This document shows positions 26,459-35,222 of a DNA stretch of 64,000 nucleotides, one piece after another. The stretch comes from CAJWOS01 sp964502005. Its GTDB lineage: Bacteria > Myxococcota_A > UBA796 > UBA2385. Numbering within the stretch: position 1 is the first letter of the stretch; every line of letters begins with the position of its first letter. The DNA is taken from assembly GCA_964502005.1 (NCBI GenBank), contig CAZCUX010000009.1, positions 62,001 to 126,000 on the forward strand, given 5' to 3'. Made by a program: the position numbers and the translations under genes. The notes under the pieces were generated by a model that searched no databases, was not told the origin of the DNA, and saw nothing but the letters and a program-made list of their open reading frames with translations.

Positions 26459-28221
26459 TTTTCTGTCTCGTCCTCGGGGCTCGGCCTGTCGGGCGTCCAG
26501 TCGAAGACCGTCAAGCCGCCGCGCTGGTCGCCTACGAGGATGACCCATCCATGGGGTCCGCGTGTGGCCGCGAGGCCGTCGAGGGGCACGTCGAGAGCCC
26601 ATTGGTCGGCGGGCGCGAGCGAAGCGCCAGCCCAAACGTGGACCGCGCCCGATTTTCCGACGGAAACCACGCCATCGTCGCCCAGAGCGGTGAGGCCCAC
26701 GACGCCTGCGGGGTCGGCGGTGACGGTCGCGCGCGGTGTGCCATCGAGGGTCCAACTGCGCAGAGTGCCGTCCAGGCTGGCCGAAACGACATGGCCGTCG
26801 AGCATCACGACCGCGATGACCGCGCGCGCGTGTCCGACAAAGCGTGCCAGCACGGGGCCTTCGAGGGGATGCACGCGGAGCAGCGTGCCATCGTAGCTCC
26901 CGGTGATGAGCGCTTCGCCCGGACCCGACACGGCCAAGCACCGAATGCGGTCGGTGTGGTCCCGGCGGGCGGACAAGGGCGCGAGGCTGCGCGCATCCCA
27001 GGTGCGCAGAACGCCGTCTGCGCCACCGGAAACGAGCAGGTCGGGCGTCCATGGGGCGAGGCAAGTGACGGGGCCTTCGTGAATCCGCTGGCGATTGCGC
27101 ACCGCTCCATTGGGGTCGAGGGTGCCGACGGTGCCGTCGGTCGCGCCAAACCAGAGGTCGCCGTGGGGAGCCGGGGCGAGCACTTGTACTGCGCCGGCGG
27201 ACACCCGAAATGGGTTGCCGATGGGGTGTCCCGTTTCGATGCTCCATCGGCGAATGGTGCCATCGCGTGCGGCGGTGACCGCGATGTCGTCGGCGCAGCG
27301 AATCGCGCGAATGCCGTCGGTGTGGCCGCTCCAGGGCGGTATCGGCGCGGCATCGGAGACGTGGACGTGGACCCACCGCCGGTCGCGGCCAAAGGTCCAA
27401 AGCGCGCCGGGGCGATGGGGGTGGGCCAATACCCACGCGACGGGACGGGTATGGCCGGGCAAGCGTCCGAGGTGCGCGCCGTCGTGAAGTCGGAAGCAAT
27501 GGACGCCGCGGTCGTTGCCCGCGACGGCGACGACGCCATCGGTCACCGCCAGCGACGCTTTGGGCGCGCCTTCGGGCACGCGCGCGGTCCACGCGGGGCT
27601 GCGTGTGGCGAGGGTCCACGCCGTGAGGGTGCCGTCGGTGGTCACGGTGAGCAGGGTGTGCGCGTCGGCGAAGGCCAGGGCCGTTGTGGGCGTGGTGGGG
27701 GGCGACAGCGGTTGGGCTTCTGCGCGGGAAATGTCAGCCACAAGCACCACGTTGTCAGAGCCGACGCTCACGAGGGCGTCCCCCCAACGGGCGACGTGGA
27801 CCACGCGCCCTTTGTGGGCGCCGTACGACAACCAGCGTCCGTGGGCGTCGGTGGCCCAGACCTTGCCATTGCCGGTGCCGACGGCGCAAAGACCGTGTGG
27901 GTCGACGTGGAGGCACAAGGCGTGGGGGGGGCCGTCCCAGCGGACGGGTTGGGGCCGATTGCGAGACTGTCGGAGCACGCCTTGGAGCGTCCCGACGAGG
28001 ATGTCGCCGTTTGGTAGGGTCGCCAGCGCGTTCACTTGGTCGCCCGGACTGCCGGGGAGCTGCGCGAGGAGCGTTCCGGCGAGGTCGAGCACGGTCGGGC
28101 CTTGCTCAGAGACGGCCCACACGAGGGTGTCGCTGTGGGGGTCGAGGGTGACGGCATCGAGCAAGGGCGTTGGGTGGGACACAACGGCGGGGCTGGGTGG
28201 ATTTCTACACTGAATCGCCAT
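26443..28221 (-). CDS. WD40-like beta-propeller protein
   Basis: The protein is 592 aa, made of about 12-14 repeats of ~40 residues ending in W-D/T/S type strands (SGGADGVLRTWDARS, ITGSYDGTLLRVH, SASLDGTLRSWTLDG, TAARDGTIRRWSIETG). WD40 propellers bind other proteins. No signal peptide or membrane helix, so it should be cytoplasmic. It resembles the propeller half of the kinase at 20.3 kb. ATG 28221 directly follows the amidase stop (TGAATG), both inside a palindromic repeat. The C-terminus (ETENEHVQ) ends in another palindrome array. Confidence 0.8.
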   Translation of the reverse strand: MAIQCRNPPSPAVVSHPTPLLDAVTLDPHSDTLVWAVSEQGPTVLDLAGTLLAQLPGSPGDQVNALATLPNGDILVGTLQGVLRQSRNRPQPVRWDGPPHALCLHVDPHGLCAVGTGNGKVWATDAHGRWLSYGAHKGRVVHVARWGDALVSVGSDNVVLVADISRAEAQPLSPPTTPTTALAFADAHTLLTVTTDGTLTAWTLATRSPAWTARVPEGAPKASLAVTDGVVAVAGNDRGVHCFRLHDGAHLGRLPGHTRPVAWVLAHPHRPGALWTFGRDRRWVHVHVSDAAPIPPWSGHTDGIRAIRCADDIAVTAARDGTIRRWSIETGHPIGNPFRVSAGAVQVLAPAPHGDLWFGATDGTVGTLDPNGAVRNRQRIHEGPVTCLAPWTPDLLVSGGADGVLRTWDARSLAPLSARRDHTDRIRCLAVSGPGEALITGSYDGTLLRVHPLEGPVLARFVGHARAVIAVVMLDGHVVSASLDGTLRSWTLDGTPRATVTADPAGVVGLTALGDDGVVSVGKSGAVHVWAGASLAPADQWALDVPLDGLAATRGPHGWVILVGDQRGGLTVFDWTPDRPSPEDETENEHVQ

Positions 28222-28225
28222 TCAG
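28210..28225. repeat. TGAAT-type palindromic repeat at an operon junction
   Basis: CTGAAT, then CGCC, then ATTCAG: a perfect 6-bp stem. On the minus strand it contains the amidase TGA stop and the ATG start of the WD40-like gene. Confidence 0.7.
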
Positions 28226-29064
28226 TTTTCCGAAAGCGGCGAGCCCGCGAGGTCAAGGTCGGTCAACTGGGCGCGGACTGCGGCCATGAACGGGCGCCCA
28301 GGGTCGGCTTTGCCGGTTCGAAACCAGTCAAATCGTTCTTGAAAATACGGATGACCTTCAAAGTCCTCGTATTCGTAATGGCCGATGAGGTGCGTAATGC
28401 CGTGCTTCCAGGTGAGATACCGAACCAAGCGCGCGTTGGCATTGACTTGTGCGCGCGTGAGTGGCATATCACGCCCGTCGCCGACGTTTTCGATGCCGAT
28501 AGCGAGGTGGTTGAGGCCAATCGTGTGGCGTCCCATGCGGGTTTCGGGCATCAGGCGAATAATCGTGCCGTCGCGGTCGACGATAAAGTGCGCGGCGAGG
28601 TTGACTTCGTTCCACGGGGCGCGAATCCGCTGTCCTGTCTGTCGAACTTGGCGGAACGTATAAAAGCACGAACGCGCCGAGCCGCCGGCCGACCAATGGA
28701 CCACCACGACCTTGGGCTCCATGGTGGTGAGCTTGTCAACGTCGGTGTTTTCGTCGAGATGCCAGCCTTTGTGGGCCTGAAAATAGCGCGCGAGCAGGAG
28801 GCTGCGCTCTTCGGGCCAAAGAATCGGCCAGTCGAGGATGTCGGGCGTGAGAATCGCGCCCTCGAGGTCTGTTTGCAGGGTATGGGGGTCGGGGCTCGAT
28901 GGGGGCGGAGACCAATCCGGGAGCGCGAGGGGCGCTTCTTGGGGCCAAGTGGCCGCACCCCAGCCACGACCACCAGAGTCCGTGCGGGCAGGCGCACAGG
29001 ACAATCCCCCGAGGCAGAGGGCCCCGGTGGCGAGGGTGGTGAGTCGCGAAAAACGGGCGGGCAT
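28222..29064 (-). CDS. N-acetylmuramoyl-L-alanine amidase-type protein (Amidase_2)
   Basis: The protein is about 280 aa. A signal-like N-terminus ends near Cys23 (CLGGLSCAP), an imperfect lipobox. The amidase domain shows the zinc-ligand pattern: KVVVVHWSAGG (first His), AAHFIVDRDGTIIRLMP, HTIGLNHLAIGIENVG and HLIGHYEY. The family cleaves the amide between N-acetylmuramic acid and L-Ala in peptidoglycan, either for recycling or remodelling. Start is uncertain: ATG 29064 gives a clean signal peptide; a TTG at 29163 would add a long basic leader. It is followed without a gap by the WD40-like gene. Confidence 0.8.
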   Translation of the reverse strand: MPARFSRLTTLATGALCLGGLSCAPARTDSGGRGWGAATWPQEAPLALPDWSPPPSSPDPHTLQTDLEGAILTPDILDWPILWPEERSLLLARYFQAHKGWHLDENTDVDKLTTMEPKVVVVHWSAGGSARSCFYTFRQVRQTGQRIRAPWNEVNLAAHFIVDRDGTIIRLMPETRMGRHTIGLNHLAIGIENVGDGRDMPLTRAQVNANARLVRYLTWKHGITHLIGHYEYEDFEGHPYFQERFDWFRTGKADPGRPFMAAVRAQLTDLDLAGSPLSEN

Positions 29065-29205
29065 TGAGGGGCCAGTCAGAAGCGGCGCGGCGAGGAGGGC
29101 GGCGACGGAACGAGAGACGCGTCCACAGCGACGCCGACGGGGACTAACCGGCTTTTTTGTCAACCTCGACCTACCGTAGCAAGGGGACGCGGCGAAGGGC
29201 GAAGT

Positions 29206-30084
29206 CTACCAGACAAATGCGGGCAAGACAGCGTCAACGACGACATCGTGACGTTTTTCGAGCATCTCGATAGCGTGGGCTTCGGGGCGCTCGCCGGGGC
29301 GAATCCCCAGCTCGGGTGCGTGAATGCCCCGACTGATCAAAACACCCGCGACGCCATTTCGGCGCGCACCGCAAATGTCGTGGGCCATCGAGTCCCCGAA
29401 CGCCACGACGCGGGTGCCCAAGGGGAGGTCGCGACAGGCCGCTTCGTAGACTTCGGGCCACGGCTTGCCGAAGCGCACGACCGTGCCGCCCAGATGGGCG
29501 AAGCGCTCCGCCAACGCGCCGCCGCACCAGACGAAGCTGCCGTCTGGTTGAATGCTTTGAACGTCCGGGTTGGCGCAGACCATCGGAATGCCAGAGGCGA
29601 TTGCGGCGCGAAAGGTGGGGTCCCAGGTGGAGACGGGGAGCGTCGTGATGCTGGCGGCGACCAGCACGTCGGCGTCTTGCGCTTCGACGGTCACCGCGTC
29701 GAGGTCGTCGATAAGGCCGTCGGTGGACGATGGGCCGAGGACGCCGTGTACGCGTATCGTCCGGCCCAGTCGTCGTCCGAGGTCTGCGAGATACTCTGCG
29801 GCTAGTTCGCCCGCCGTGACCATCCGGTCGTAGCAATCGTCCGAAAAGCCCAGCGCGCGAAGAGTTTCTGTCGCAGGCCCAAGCCGCCGCGATGTGTTGG
29901 ATAGCAAAATCACGGTGCCGTGGGCCTTTAGCTTCCGCAGGGCGTCGATGGCGCCGGGATGCGGTGCGTGGCCATCGTGCAAAACGCCCCATTGGTCTAC
30001 CAAATAGGCGTCGAACACCGGCGCGAGGGCGCGGAGCCCGGCGAGAATCGGGGGCAAAGAGGAAGGGTCGGGGCGAAATTGCAT
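29206..30084 (-). CDS. HAD superfamily hydrolase, class IIA
   Basis: The 292-aa cytoplasmic protein has HAD motif I as VFDAYLVDQWGVLHDG (catalytic Asp in DQWGV), motif II as ILLSNTSRR and motifs III/IV as GKPWPEVYEAA and VVAFGDSMAHDICGARRNG. The cap is of type C2A, as in NagD-like phosphatases. Substrate is unknown; members dephosphorylate sugars or nucleotides. It lies 141 nt upstream of the amidase gene on the same strand and is divergent from the secreted protein gene. Confidence 0.85.
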   Translation of the reverse strand: MQFRPDPSSLPPILAGLRALAPVFDAYLVDQWGVLHDGHAPHPGAIDALRKLKAHGTVILLSNTSRRLGPATETLRALGFSDDCYDRMVTAGELAAEYLADLGRRLGRTIRVHGVLGPSSTDGLIDDLDAVTVEAQDADVLVAASITTLPVSTWDPTFRAAIASGIPMVCANPDVQSIQPDGSFVWCGGALAERFAHLGGTVVRFGKPWPEVYEAACRDLPLGTRVVAFGDSMAHDICGARRNGVAGVLISRGIHAPELGIRPGERPEAHAIEMLEKRHDVVVDAVLPAFVW

Positions 30085-30202
30085 CGGCGAAGTGTAAGCC
30101 GCGGCGCGGGCATGCGTTCTGGGGGCACAACCGGCGCAGTCAACGGTGGCTGCTCCAACGTCCCCCCGAATGGGTTGGCGCGTCCGCCAACAGGGAGCTC
30201 TT

Positions 30203-31402
30203 ATGTCTACCGCATTTGCTGCGCTTGTCCTCGCTACTGTTTCGTCGGTCTTTGCAATGGACCGTGGCATCGATAGCACCATCGCGCAGGTGGAGCAGAT
30301 GCCCTGGAACAGTGACGTGCAGGCCATTGCCGGGAAATATGGCCTGAATGTGGTCAACGTGACGTGGGAAGACACGGGGCGCAGCAAGGGCTCTTCGGTT
30401 GGGCCGAACATCACAGACCTCACCATCGGCGTGCGCGACAGCAGCGGCGCTCTGCATCCCATGCCCGTGTTTCGGTTTGACAACTTCTCCGATGTAACGG
30501 GCGACGTATCTCCCGAATCGTTTTGGCTCCCTGTGGGCAACGCTTGGGGCGCCAATACGCTGCGCTCGGTCTCTCTGTCCGAAATTCTCCACGACACGCG
30601 GCGATTTCTCCATGACCCCGAATCGTGGGCCGGCACCCAACGCTCGTTGTGGGACGCGCGGGACCGAGACGTGCTCGTGAGCGCGCAAGCCTGCTTTTTG
30701 CCTGTCCCCAAGGCCGGAGAGGCGACGTTTACGCCGGTGGTCTACAACTACCAGTCCTATCCGGGAAATCCTGCCGTGCTGACCATCATCGCAAGCCGCG
30801 AAGGCACGAGCATTCAGGTCGTCGAAAACCGCAATGGCTATATGTCGGAGCCGTTGTTCTTCAACGATGACGGCGAGCGCGCGCCGTTTACCGCGGCTCG
30901 TGCCTCCGACGTCGCGAGCGGGCGGGTGCATACTTCGTCGGGCGGCGCAATCTCGGCCGCAGGCGAAGATGACGCCAACGTCGTGCTGCTGATTCAGGTG
31001 CCGCTGGTGCAGGCCCCGCGGGCGCGCGCTTCGAGCGCGTATGACATGGGGGCCATGGCTGCCCCGATGATGGAAGAAGCCGAAAGCGACGTCGAAAACG
31101 CAGTGATTGGTCATGGTCCCGCAGAGGGTCCGTTTGACGAAATCAACGGTCTTCGGATTGCGCGCGACACCCGCTTCCCGGTTCGGGTGACCGTGCAGTT
31201 CTACAAAGCCACGTCAAATGGCGAAGTGACCGCGCGGGATGTGCAAGACATTCGGGCGCAAATCGACCGGGTGTACGCGGATGCGCGCTATGTCGGGTCT
31301 TTGGTGACGAGCGGCGCGACGGGACGTTCGACGGAGTGGCAGACGACGCCGTACGCGCCGACCTGGGCGATGCCGGCTGGCCGTGGCTTCAAATCTTGGT
31401 AA
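30203..31402 (+). CDS. Secreted protein of unknown function
   Basis: The protein is 399 aa. A signal peptide (MSTAFAALVLATVSSVFA) is probably cleaved after VFA. The mature N-terminus (YGLNVVNVTWEDTGRSKGSS, VGPNITDLTIGVRDSSG) looks enzyme-like but I cannot place it. The middle part has FRFDNFSDVTGDV and a long Ala/Met/Glu-rich loop (SSAYDMGAMAAPMMEEAE). The start has GGGAG upstream. Single gene between the HAD and the hybrid kinase. Confidence 0.65.
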   Translation: MSTAFAALVLATVSSVFAMDRGIDSTIAQVEQMPWNSDVQAIAGKYGLNVVNVTWEDTGRSKGSSVGPNITDLTIGVRDSSGALHPMPVFRFDNFSDVTGDVSPESFWLPVGNAWGANTLRSVSLSEILHDTRRFLHDPESWAGTQRSLWDARDRDVLVSAQACFLPVPKAGEATFTPVVYNYQSYPGNPAVLTIIASREGTSIQVVENRNGYMSEPLFFNDDGERAPFTAARASDVASGRVHTSSGGAISAAGEDDANVVLLIQVPLVQAPRARASSAYDMGAMAAPMMEEAESDVENAVIGHGPAEGPFDEINGLRIARDTRFPVRVTVQFYKATSNGEVTARDVQDIRAQIDRVYADARYVGSLVTSGATGRSTEWQTTPYAPTWAMPAGRGFKSW

Positions 31403-31425
31403 TAATACCACAAGTTCTTAATTTG

Positions 31426-32973
31426 TCAAGTGTTGGTGACGGCACGCGGGGGATGCACTTGTCGCGTCGGCGGTGAAGGGGCGGGGACCTTGAGCGCGGC
31501 CTCTACGGCGTCGAGCAATACGGGCAACTCGAAAGGCTTTCCCAACACCGGCCCCGTCGCGAGGCGGGCGAGGAGCGGGTGCTTTTGCTCTTCTTCGGGG
31601 TGCCCGGTCATAAACACCACGCGCGTTTCGGGGCGGTCATCCAGAATGGTGGCGACCGCCTCGGGTCCGCTCATTCCGGGCAAGCACACATCGGAGACGA
31701 TGAGGTCGATGCGATGGGGCGTGAGCGCCGCTTCGAGGATTGCGTCGTCGCCGCTGGCGGTGGTGATGAGGCGATACCCTGCCCGCGTCAAGCCAGTAGA
31801 GATGAGCTTTCTCACCGCGCGTTCGTCTTCAATCAGCAAAACGGTGGCGTCGCGGGTGCTGCGAAGGGGTTCGTGGGTGTCTGCGGGAACGGGCAGCGTG
31901 GCGTCGGGACAAGACGGAAGGCGGACGTGGAGCGCCGTTCCGACGCCCGGCGTAGAGTCGACATGAATGGTGCCGTTGAGCGACGACACGATGCCGTGGA
32001 CCATCGCGAGGCCGAGGCCGGTGCCGCGATGGTTGGCCTTGGTGGTGAAGAACGGCTCAAACGCGCGCTCGAGGACATCGGAGGTCATGCCGACGCCGCT
32101 GTCTTGCACAACCAAATGGACAAACGGCGGTGTGTCGGGCGCGTCGACGGGCTCGCAGCCGACCCGAATCCACAAGCTACCGCCGGCGGGCATCGCGTCG
32201 CGGGCGTTGATAGCGAGGTTGAGGAGCACTTGTTCGAGCTGTGCGCGGTCGGCGACCACGGGGTAGCAATCGTCTTGGGTTTCGACCTTGAGGTGGATGG
32301 AGTCTCCCGCCAATCGCTGCAAGATGGGCACCATTCCACGCACCATCGCGCCCACTTGCAGCGGCTCGGGCTGCGTGACCTCTCGCCGGGCCAACGTGAG
32401 CAGTTTTCGTGTGAGGCGGGAGCCGCTGGCCGCGGTGTGGCGCATGGTATTGAGGATGTCGCGTGCGTGCTCGTCTCCGGCGAGCGCCGGGCCGAGTAGT
32501 TCGGTGCCGTGGAGAATCGCGGTCAGGATGTTGTTGAAGTCGTGGGCGACGCCGCCCGCCAAGCGCCCAATGCTCTCTAACTTTTGGGAGTGCAGGAGCG
32601 CGGCGGACGTTTGGGCGAGGCGCTCGGCCTGCTCGTCGAGCGCTTCGGCGAGGTCTGCGTTGAGGGCGGCGATATGCTGTTCGTGGGACTCCAGCGCGTG
32701 CCGCATCTTTTGCTCGCGGCGCCGGGACCGTTGCACATAGACCAACACCACGCCAAACAAGAGCCCCACCAGCGAAGGCAGGATGAGGGTGGGCGCCGTG
32801 ACATTTGTGCCCAACACATATTGAAACTGGACGCTCGCAACGCTCGTGGTGAGGCCCATGGCCGTCAGCACAATCGCGAAGTCGGCGCCGCGGGGGGAGA
32901 GTTGGGAAAATAGGGGCATTTTGGTCATCAAGTGCAAATGCAATAACAAACCCACGCGGGGTCGAGCCTTCAT
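31426..32973 (-). CDS. Hybrid sensor histidine kinase
   Basis: The protein is 515 aa. Two N-terminal membrane helices (FAIVLTAMGLTTSVASV, LILPSLVGLLFGVVLVYV) are followed by a coiled-coil linker and the HisKA domain (LAGGVAHDFNNILT, His144). The ATPase domain has LEQVLLNLAINARDAMP (N box), VVQDSGVGM (G1) and HRGTGLGLAMV (G2). A C-terminal receiver domain (ATVLLIEDERAV, LIVSDVCLPGMSG with phospho-acceptor Asp) completes the hybrid. The HDFNN H box is typical of NtrB-like kinases. No periplasmic sensor domain is evident. It is divergent from the response regulator at 33 kb with only 85 bp between. Start could be 32973, 32928 or 32919. Confidence 0.9.
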   Translation of the reverse strand: MKARPRVGLLLHLHLMTKMPLFSQLSPRGADFAIVLTAMGLTTSVASVQFQYVLGTNVTAPTLILPSLVGLLFGVVLVYVQRSRRREQKMRHALESHEQHIAALNADLAEALDEQAERLAQTSAALLHSQKLESIGRLAGGVAHDFNNILTAILHGTELLGPALAGDEHARDILNTMRHTAASGSRLTRKLLTLARREVTQPEPLQVGAMVRGMVPILQRLAGDSIHLKVETQDDCYPVVADRAQLEQVLLNLAINARDAMPAGGSLWIRVGCEPVDAPDTPPFVHLVVQDSGVGMTSDVLERAFEPFFTTKANHRGTGLGLAMVHGIVSSLNGTIHVDSTPGVGTALHVRLPSCPDATLPVPADTHEPLRSTRDATVLLIEDERAVRKLISTGLTRAGYRLITTASGDDAILEAALTPHRIDLIVSDVCLPGMSGPEAVATILDDRPETRVVFMTGHPEEEQKHPLLARLATGPVLGKPFELPVLLDAVEAALKVPAPSPPTRQVHPPRAVTNT

Positions 32974-33058
32974 CGAAGGAACAGTTTCTCACCAAGTTCC
33001 AATGTTTCTCTGCGGTCTCTCTTACCTCCGCGCGCCACATTGGGAAGGGAGGCGTCTC

Positions 33059-33730
33059 ATGCGCGTATTGCTGATTGAAGATGACCGAAGAATCGCTACG
33101 TTTTTGTTGCGCGGCTTGGCCGAAGAAGGACATGTCGTGGCGCTCGCCGAAGACCTCGCGGCGGCGCGGGCACAACTCGGCACAGAAACATGGGACCTCT
33201 TGCTCGTCGACCGTATGTTGCCCGATGGCGATGGCCTGTCGCTCATTCAGACCCTGCGCCGTGCCGGCAACAATACGCCGAGCATTTGCCTGACGGCCCG
33301 CGACCGCACGGAAGAGAAGGTGGCGGGCTTGTATGGCGGCGCGGACGACTACATTGTCAAGCCGTTTGATTTTGAAGAATTGCTGGCCCGAATGGCGTCG
33401 GTTCTGCGGCGCAGTGGCCGTGCAGACCGCTTGGAGGTCGCGGACTTGGTGCTCGATGTCCCCGGTCGCCGGGCGTGGCGCAGCGACCAGCTCTTGCGCC
33501 TCACGGCCAAGGAGTTCGACTTATTGCGCTACCTGGCAGAGCACCGCGGGCGGGTGGTCAGCCGCACCCGCTTGCTGGACGCCGTATGGGATACCACGCA
33601 CGACCCCGGAACCAATGTGGTGGACGTCTACATCAGCTATCTGCGCGCAAAGGTGGACAAAGGCTTCACTCCCGCCCTCATCCATACGGTTCGGGGCGTA
33701 GGCTATGTGTTGGACGAGTCGGAGCGCTGA
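33059..33730 (+). CDS. OmpR-family response regulator
   Basis: The protein is 223 aa. The receiver domain (residues 1-115) has VLLIEDDR and the phospho-acceptor Asp51 (LLLVDRMLPDGDG), with KPFDFEELL for the conserved Lys. The C-terminal winged helix (LRLTAKEFDLLRYLAEHRG, VVDVYISYLRAKVDK, IHTVRGVGYVL) binds DNA. GGGAGG precedes ATG 33059. It is paired with the histidine kinase downstream and lies just before the cytochrome genes, which it may regulate, in the manner of QseB/CusR-like systems. Its TGA stop is the first base triplet of a palindromic array. Confidence 0.92.
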   Translation: MRVLLIEDDRRIATFLLRGLAEEGHVVALAEDLAAARAQLGTETWDLLLVDRMLPDGDGLSLIQTLRRAGNNTPSICLTARDRTEEKVAGLYGGADDYIVKPFDFEELLARMASVLRRSGRADRLEVADLVLDVPGRRAWRSDQLLRLTAKEFDLLRYLAEHRGRVVSRTRLLDAVWDTTHDPGTNVVDVYISYLRAKVDKGFTPALIHTVRGVGYVLDESER

Positions 33731-33837
33731 ATCGCCATTCATTTTGGGGTGACGGTCGATGAATCACCATTCATTTTGGGGTGACGGTCGATGAATCGCC
33801 ATTCATTTTGGGGTGACGGTCGATGAAGCGCCATTCC
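33728..33837 (+). repeat. 32-bp tandem array of the TGAAT palindrome
   Basis: Palindromes start at 33728, 33760, 33792 and, degenerate, at 33824: exactly 32 bp apart. Units are TGAAT(C)(G/A)CCATTCA plus TTTTGGGGTGACGGTCGA. The first copy contains the response-regulator stop. The last copy contains the ATG of the histidine kinase (ATGAAGCGCCATTCC), so the array fills the whole intergenic space. Confidence 0.85.
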
Positions 33838-35163
33838 TTGGTCCGAGATGTGACCGTCAGCGCAGCGGGTGTGGTGCTCGGTGCGCTTGTTCTGGTGGGC
33901 ATGGGCACTGCCGGCGTGCTGCACCACGAAGCGCGGCACGCCCTCGACCGTACGCTGCTGGCCGCCGTTCACGCCCACGCACGGCCTGAAGGCGACGCGA
34001 CTTGGGAGGTCGAGCACAGCGAAGCGCCGGTCGATGTTTGGGTCAGCGGAAAAGACGACCCGCGTGTATCGGCTCGGCTTCGCGCCAAGGCGCTCGATTT
34101 CGAGCGGCCCTTGTTTGTCGACCAAGGCAACCAGCGGTGGGTGTTGGTGGCCGCCGAAGCCGAGCATCGGCCCCGCGAGTCGGACGAAGACCACGTCTTG
34201 GTGGTAGCAACCGCGCGAAAGGTGACTTGGCGCCGAAGTGTAGGAGGCTTTTTGTTTGCATTCGGCGGGGTCGCGCCGCTCGTCGCGTTGCTGGCGGGTG
34301 GAGCCCTCGGCGGCGTCGTCCGGCGCGCGTTGTTGCCCTTGGAGGCGGCGCGGCGGGCCTCGGTGCGGGTGGTGCGCCATGGCGAAGGCGCGCGGCTGCC
34401 CGTAGAAGGCCCCGCCGAGGTGCAGGACCTCTTGGCGGACATCAACGCTCTCCTCGACCGGCTCGACCGCGCTTTTGGTGTGCAGGCGCGGTTTACCGGT
34501 GAAGCGGCCCATGAGCTGCGTACCCCCGTTACGGCGTTGCTGGGCGAAATTGACGTGGCCTTGCGCCGCCCGCGTTCGGCCGAGAGTTACCGGGAGACAT
34601 TGGTGAATATTCGCCAAGATGTCGACAAGCTGCGGGCATTGGTCAATGGCCTGATTGGCTTGGCGCGCCTCGACGCAGGGCAGACCGAAGTAGAACGGGA
34701 GCCCGCGCGGGCGAGCGAGCTGCTCGACGCGGCATTGGCAGACGAGCAACCGGCGCTCCAGGAGGCGGGCTGCCACGTTCATGTATTCCGGGACGCCGAT
34801 CCCGAGGTCGTCGTTCAACGGGTCCTGCTCGTGGCTGCGTTGTCCAACTTATTGCGCAATGCAGCCCGCTACGCGCCGGGCACAACCGTAAATGTCACCG
34901 TGCGCATCGAAGGACCGTATGTGGTCTTTTGGGTCGATGACAGCGGGCCGGGCGTCGCCCCCGAAGAGCGGGAGGCTATCTTTGAGCGCTTCACACGCTT
35001 GGGTTCCGCGCGAAGAGCCCACCCCGGTGGCCTGGGCCTTGGATTGTCCCTCACCCGCGAGGTCGCGCGTCGCCATGGCGGCGATTGCCAAGTAGCGGAA
35101 TCGCCCACGGGCGGCTGCCGGGCGATTCTCACGGTCTTCCAATCTTCTCCACAGAGCGACTAA
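33823..35163 (+). CDS. Sensor histidine kinase (QseC-like)
   Basis: The protein is 446 aa. Two membrane helices (residues ~10-33 and ~141-162) flank a ~100-residue periplasmic sensor. HAMP-like linker and HisKA follow (FTGEAAHELRTPVTALL, His230), then the ATPase domain (LSNLLRNAARYAP, VDDSGPGVAPEE, GGLGLGLSL). It partners the OmpR-type regulator upstream. The genes directly downstream encode b/c-type cytochromes, so a redox or metal signal is plausible (inference). Its first codons (MKRHS) lie in a degenerate copy of the 32-bp array. Confidence 0.9.
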   Translation: MKRHSLVRDVTVSAAGVVLGALVLVGMGTAGVLHHEARHALDRTLLAAVHAHARPEGDATWEVEHSEAPVDVWVSGKDDPRVSARLRAKALDFERPLFVDQGNQRWVLVAAEAEHRPRESDEDHVLVVATARKVTWRRSVGGFLFAFGGVAPLVALLAGGALGGVVRRALLPLEAARRASVRVVRHGEGARLPVEGPAEVQDLLADINALLDRLDRAFGVQARFTGEAAHELRTPVTALLGEIDVALRRPRSAESYRETLVNIRQDVDKLRALVNGLIGLARLDAGQTEVEREPARASELLDAALADEQPALQEAGCHVHVFRDADPEVVVQRVLLVAALSNLLRNAARYAPGTTVNVTVRIEGPYVVFWVDDSGPGVAPEEREAIFERFTRLGSARRAHPGGLGLGLSLTREVARRHGGDCQVAESPTGGCRAILTVFQSSPQSD

Positions 35164-35222
35164 ATCCCGCCGTGCGACATTGTGGTTGTACCCGGCCGGC
35201 AGCGGCCAAACGGAGCCTCACG

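Noticed and set aside
26446..28017. A 523-codon plus-strand frame opposite the WD40-like gene
   Set aside because: Repeated WD-type strands are clear on the minus strand; the plus-strand product has no recognisable features.
28315..28335. A tRNA T-arm-like sequence (GGTTCGAAACC)
   Set aside because: It lies inside the amidase coding region and has no acceptor or anticodon arm.
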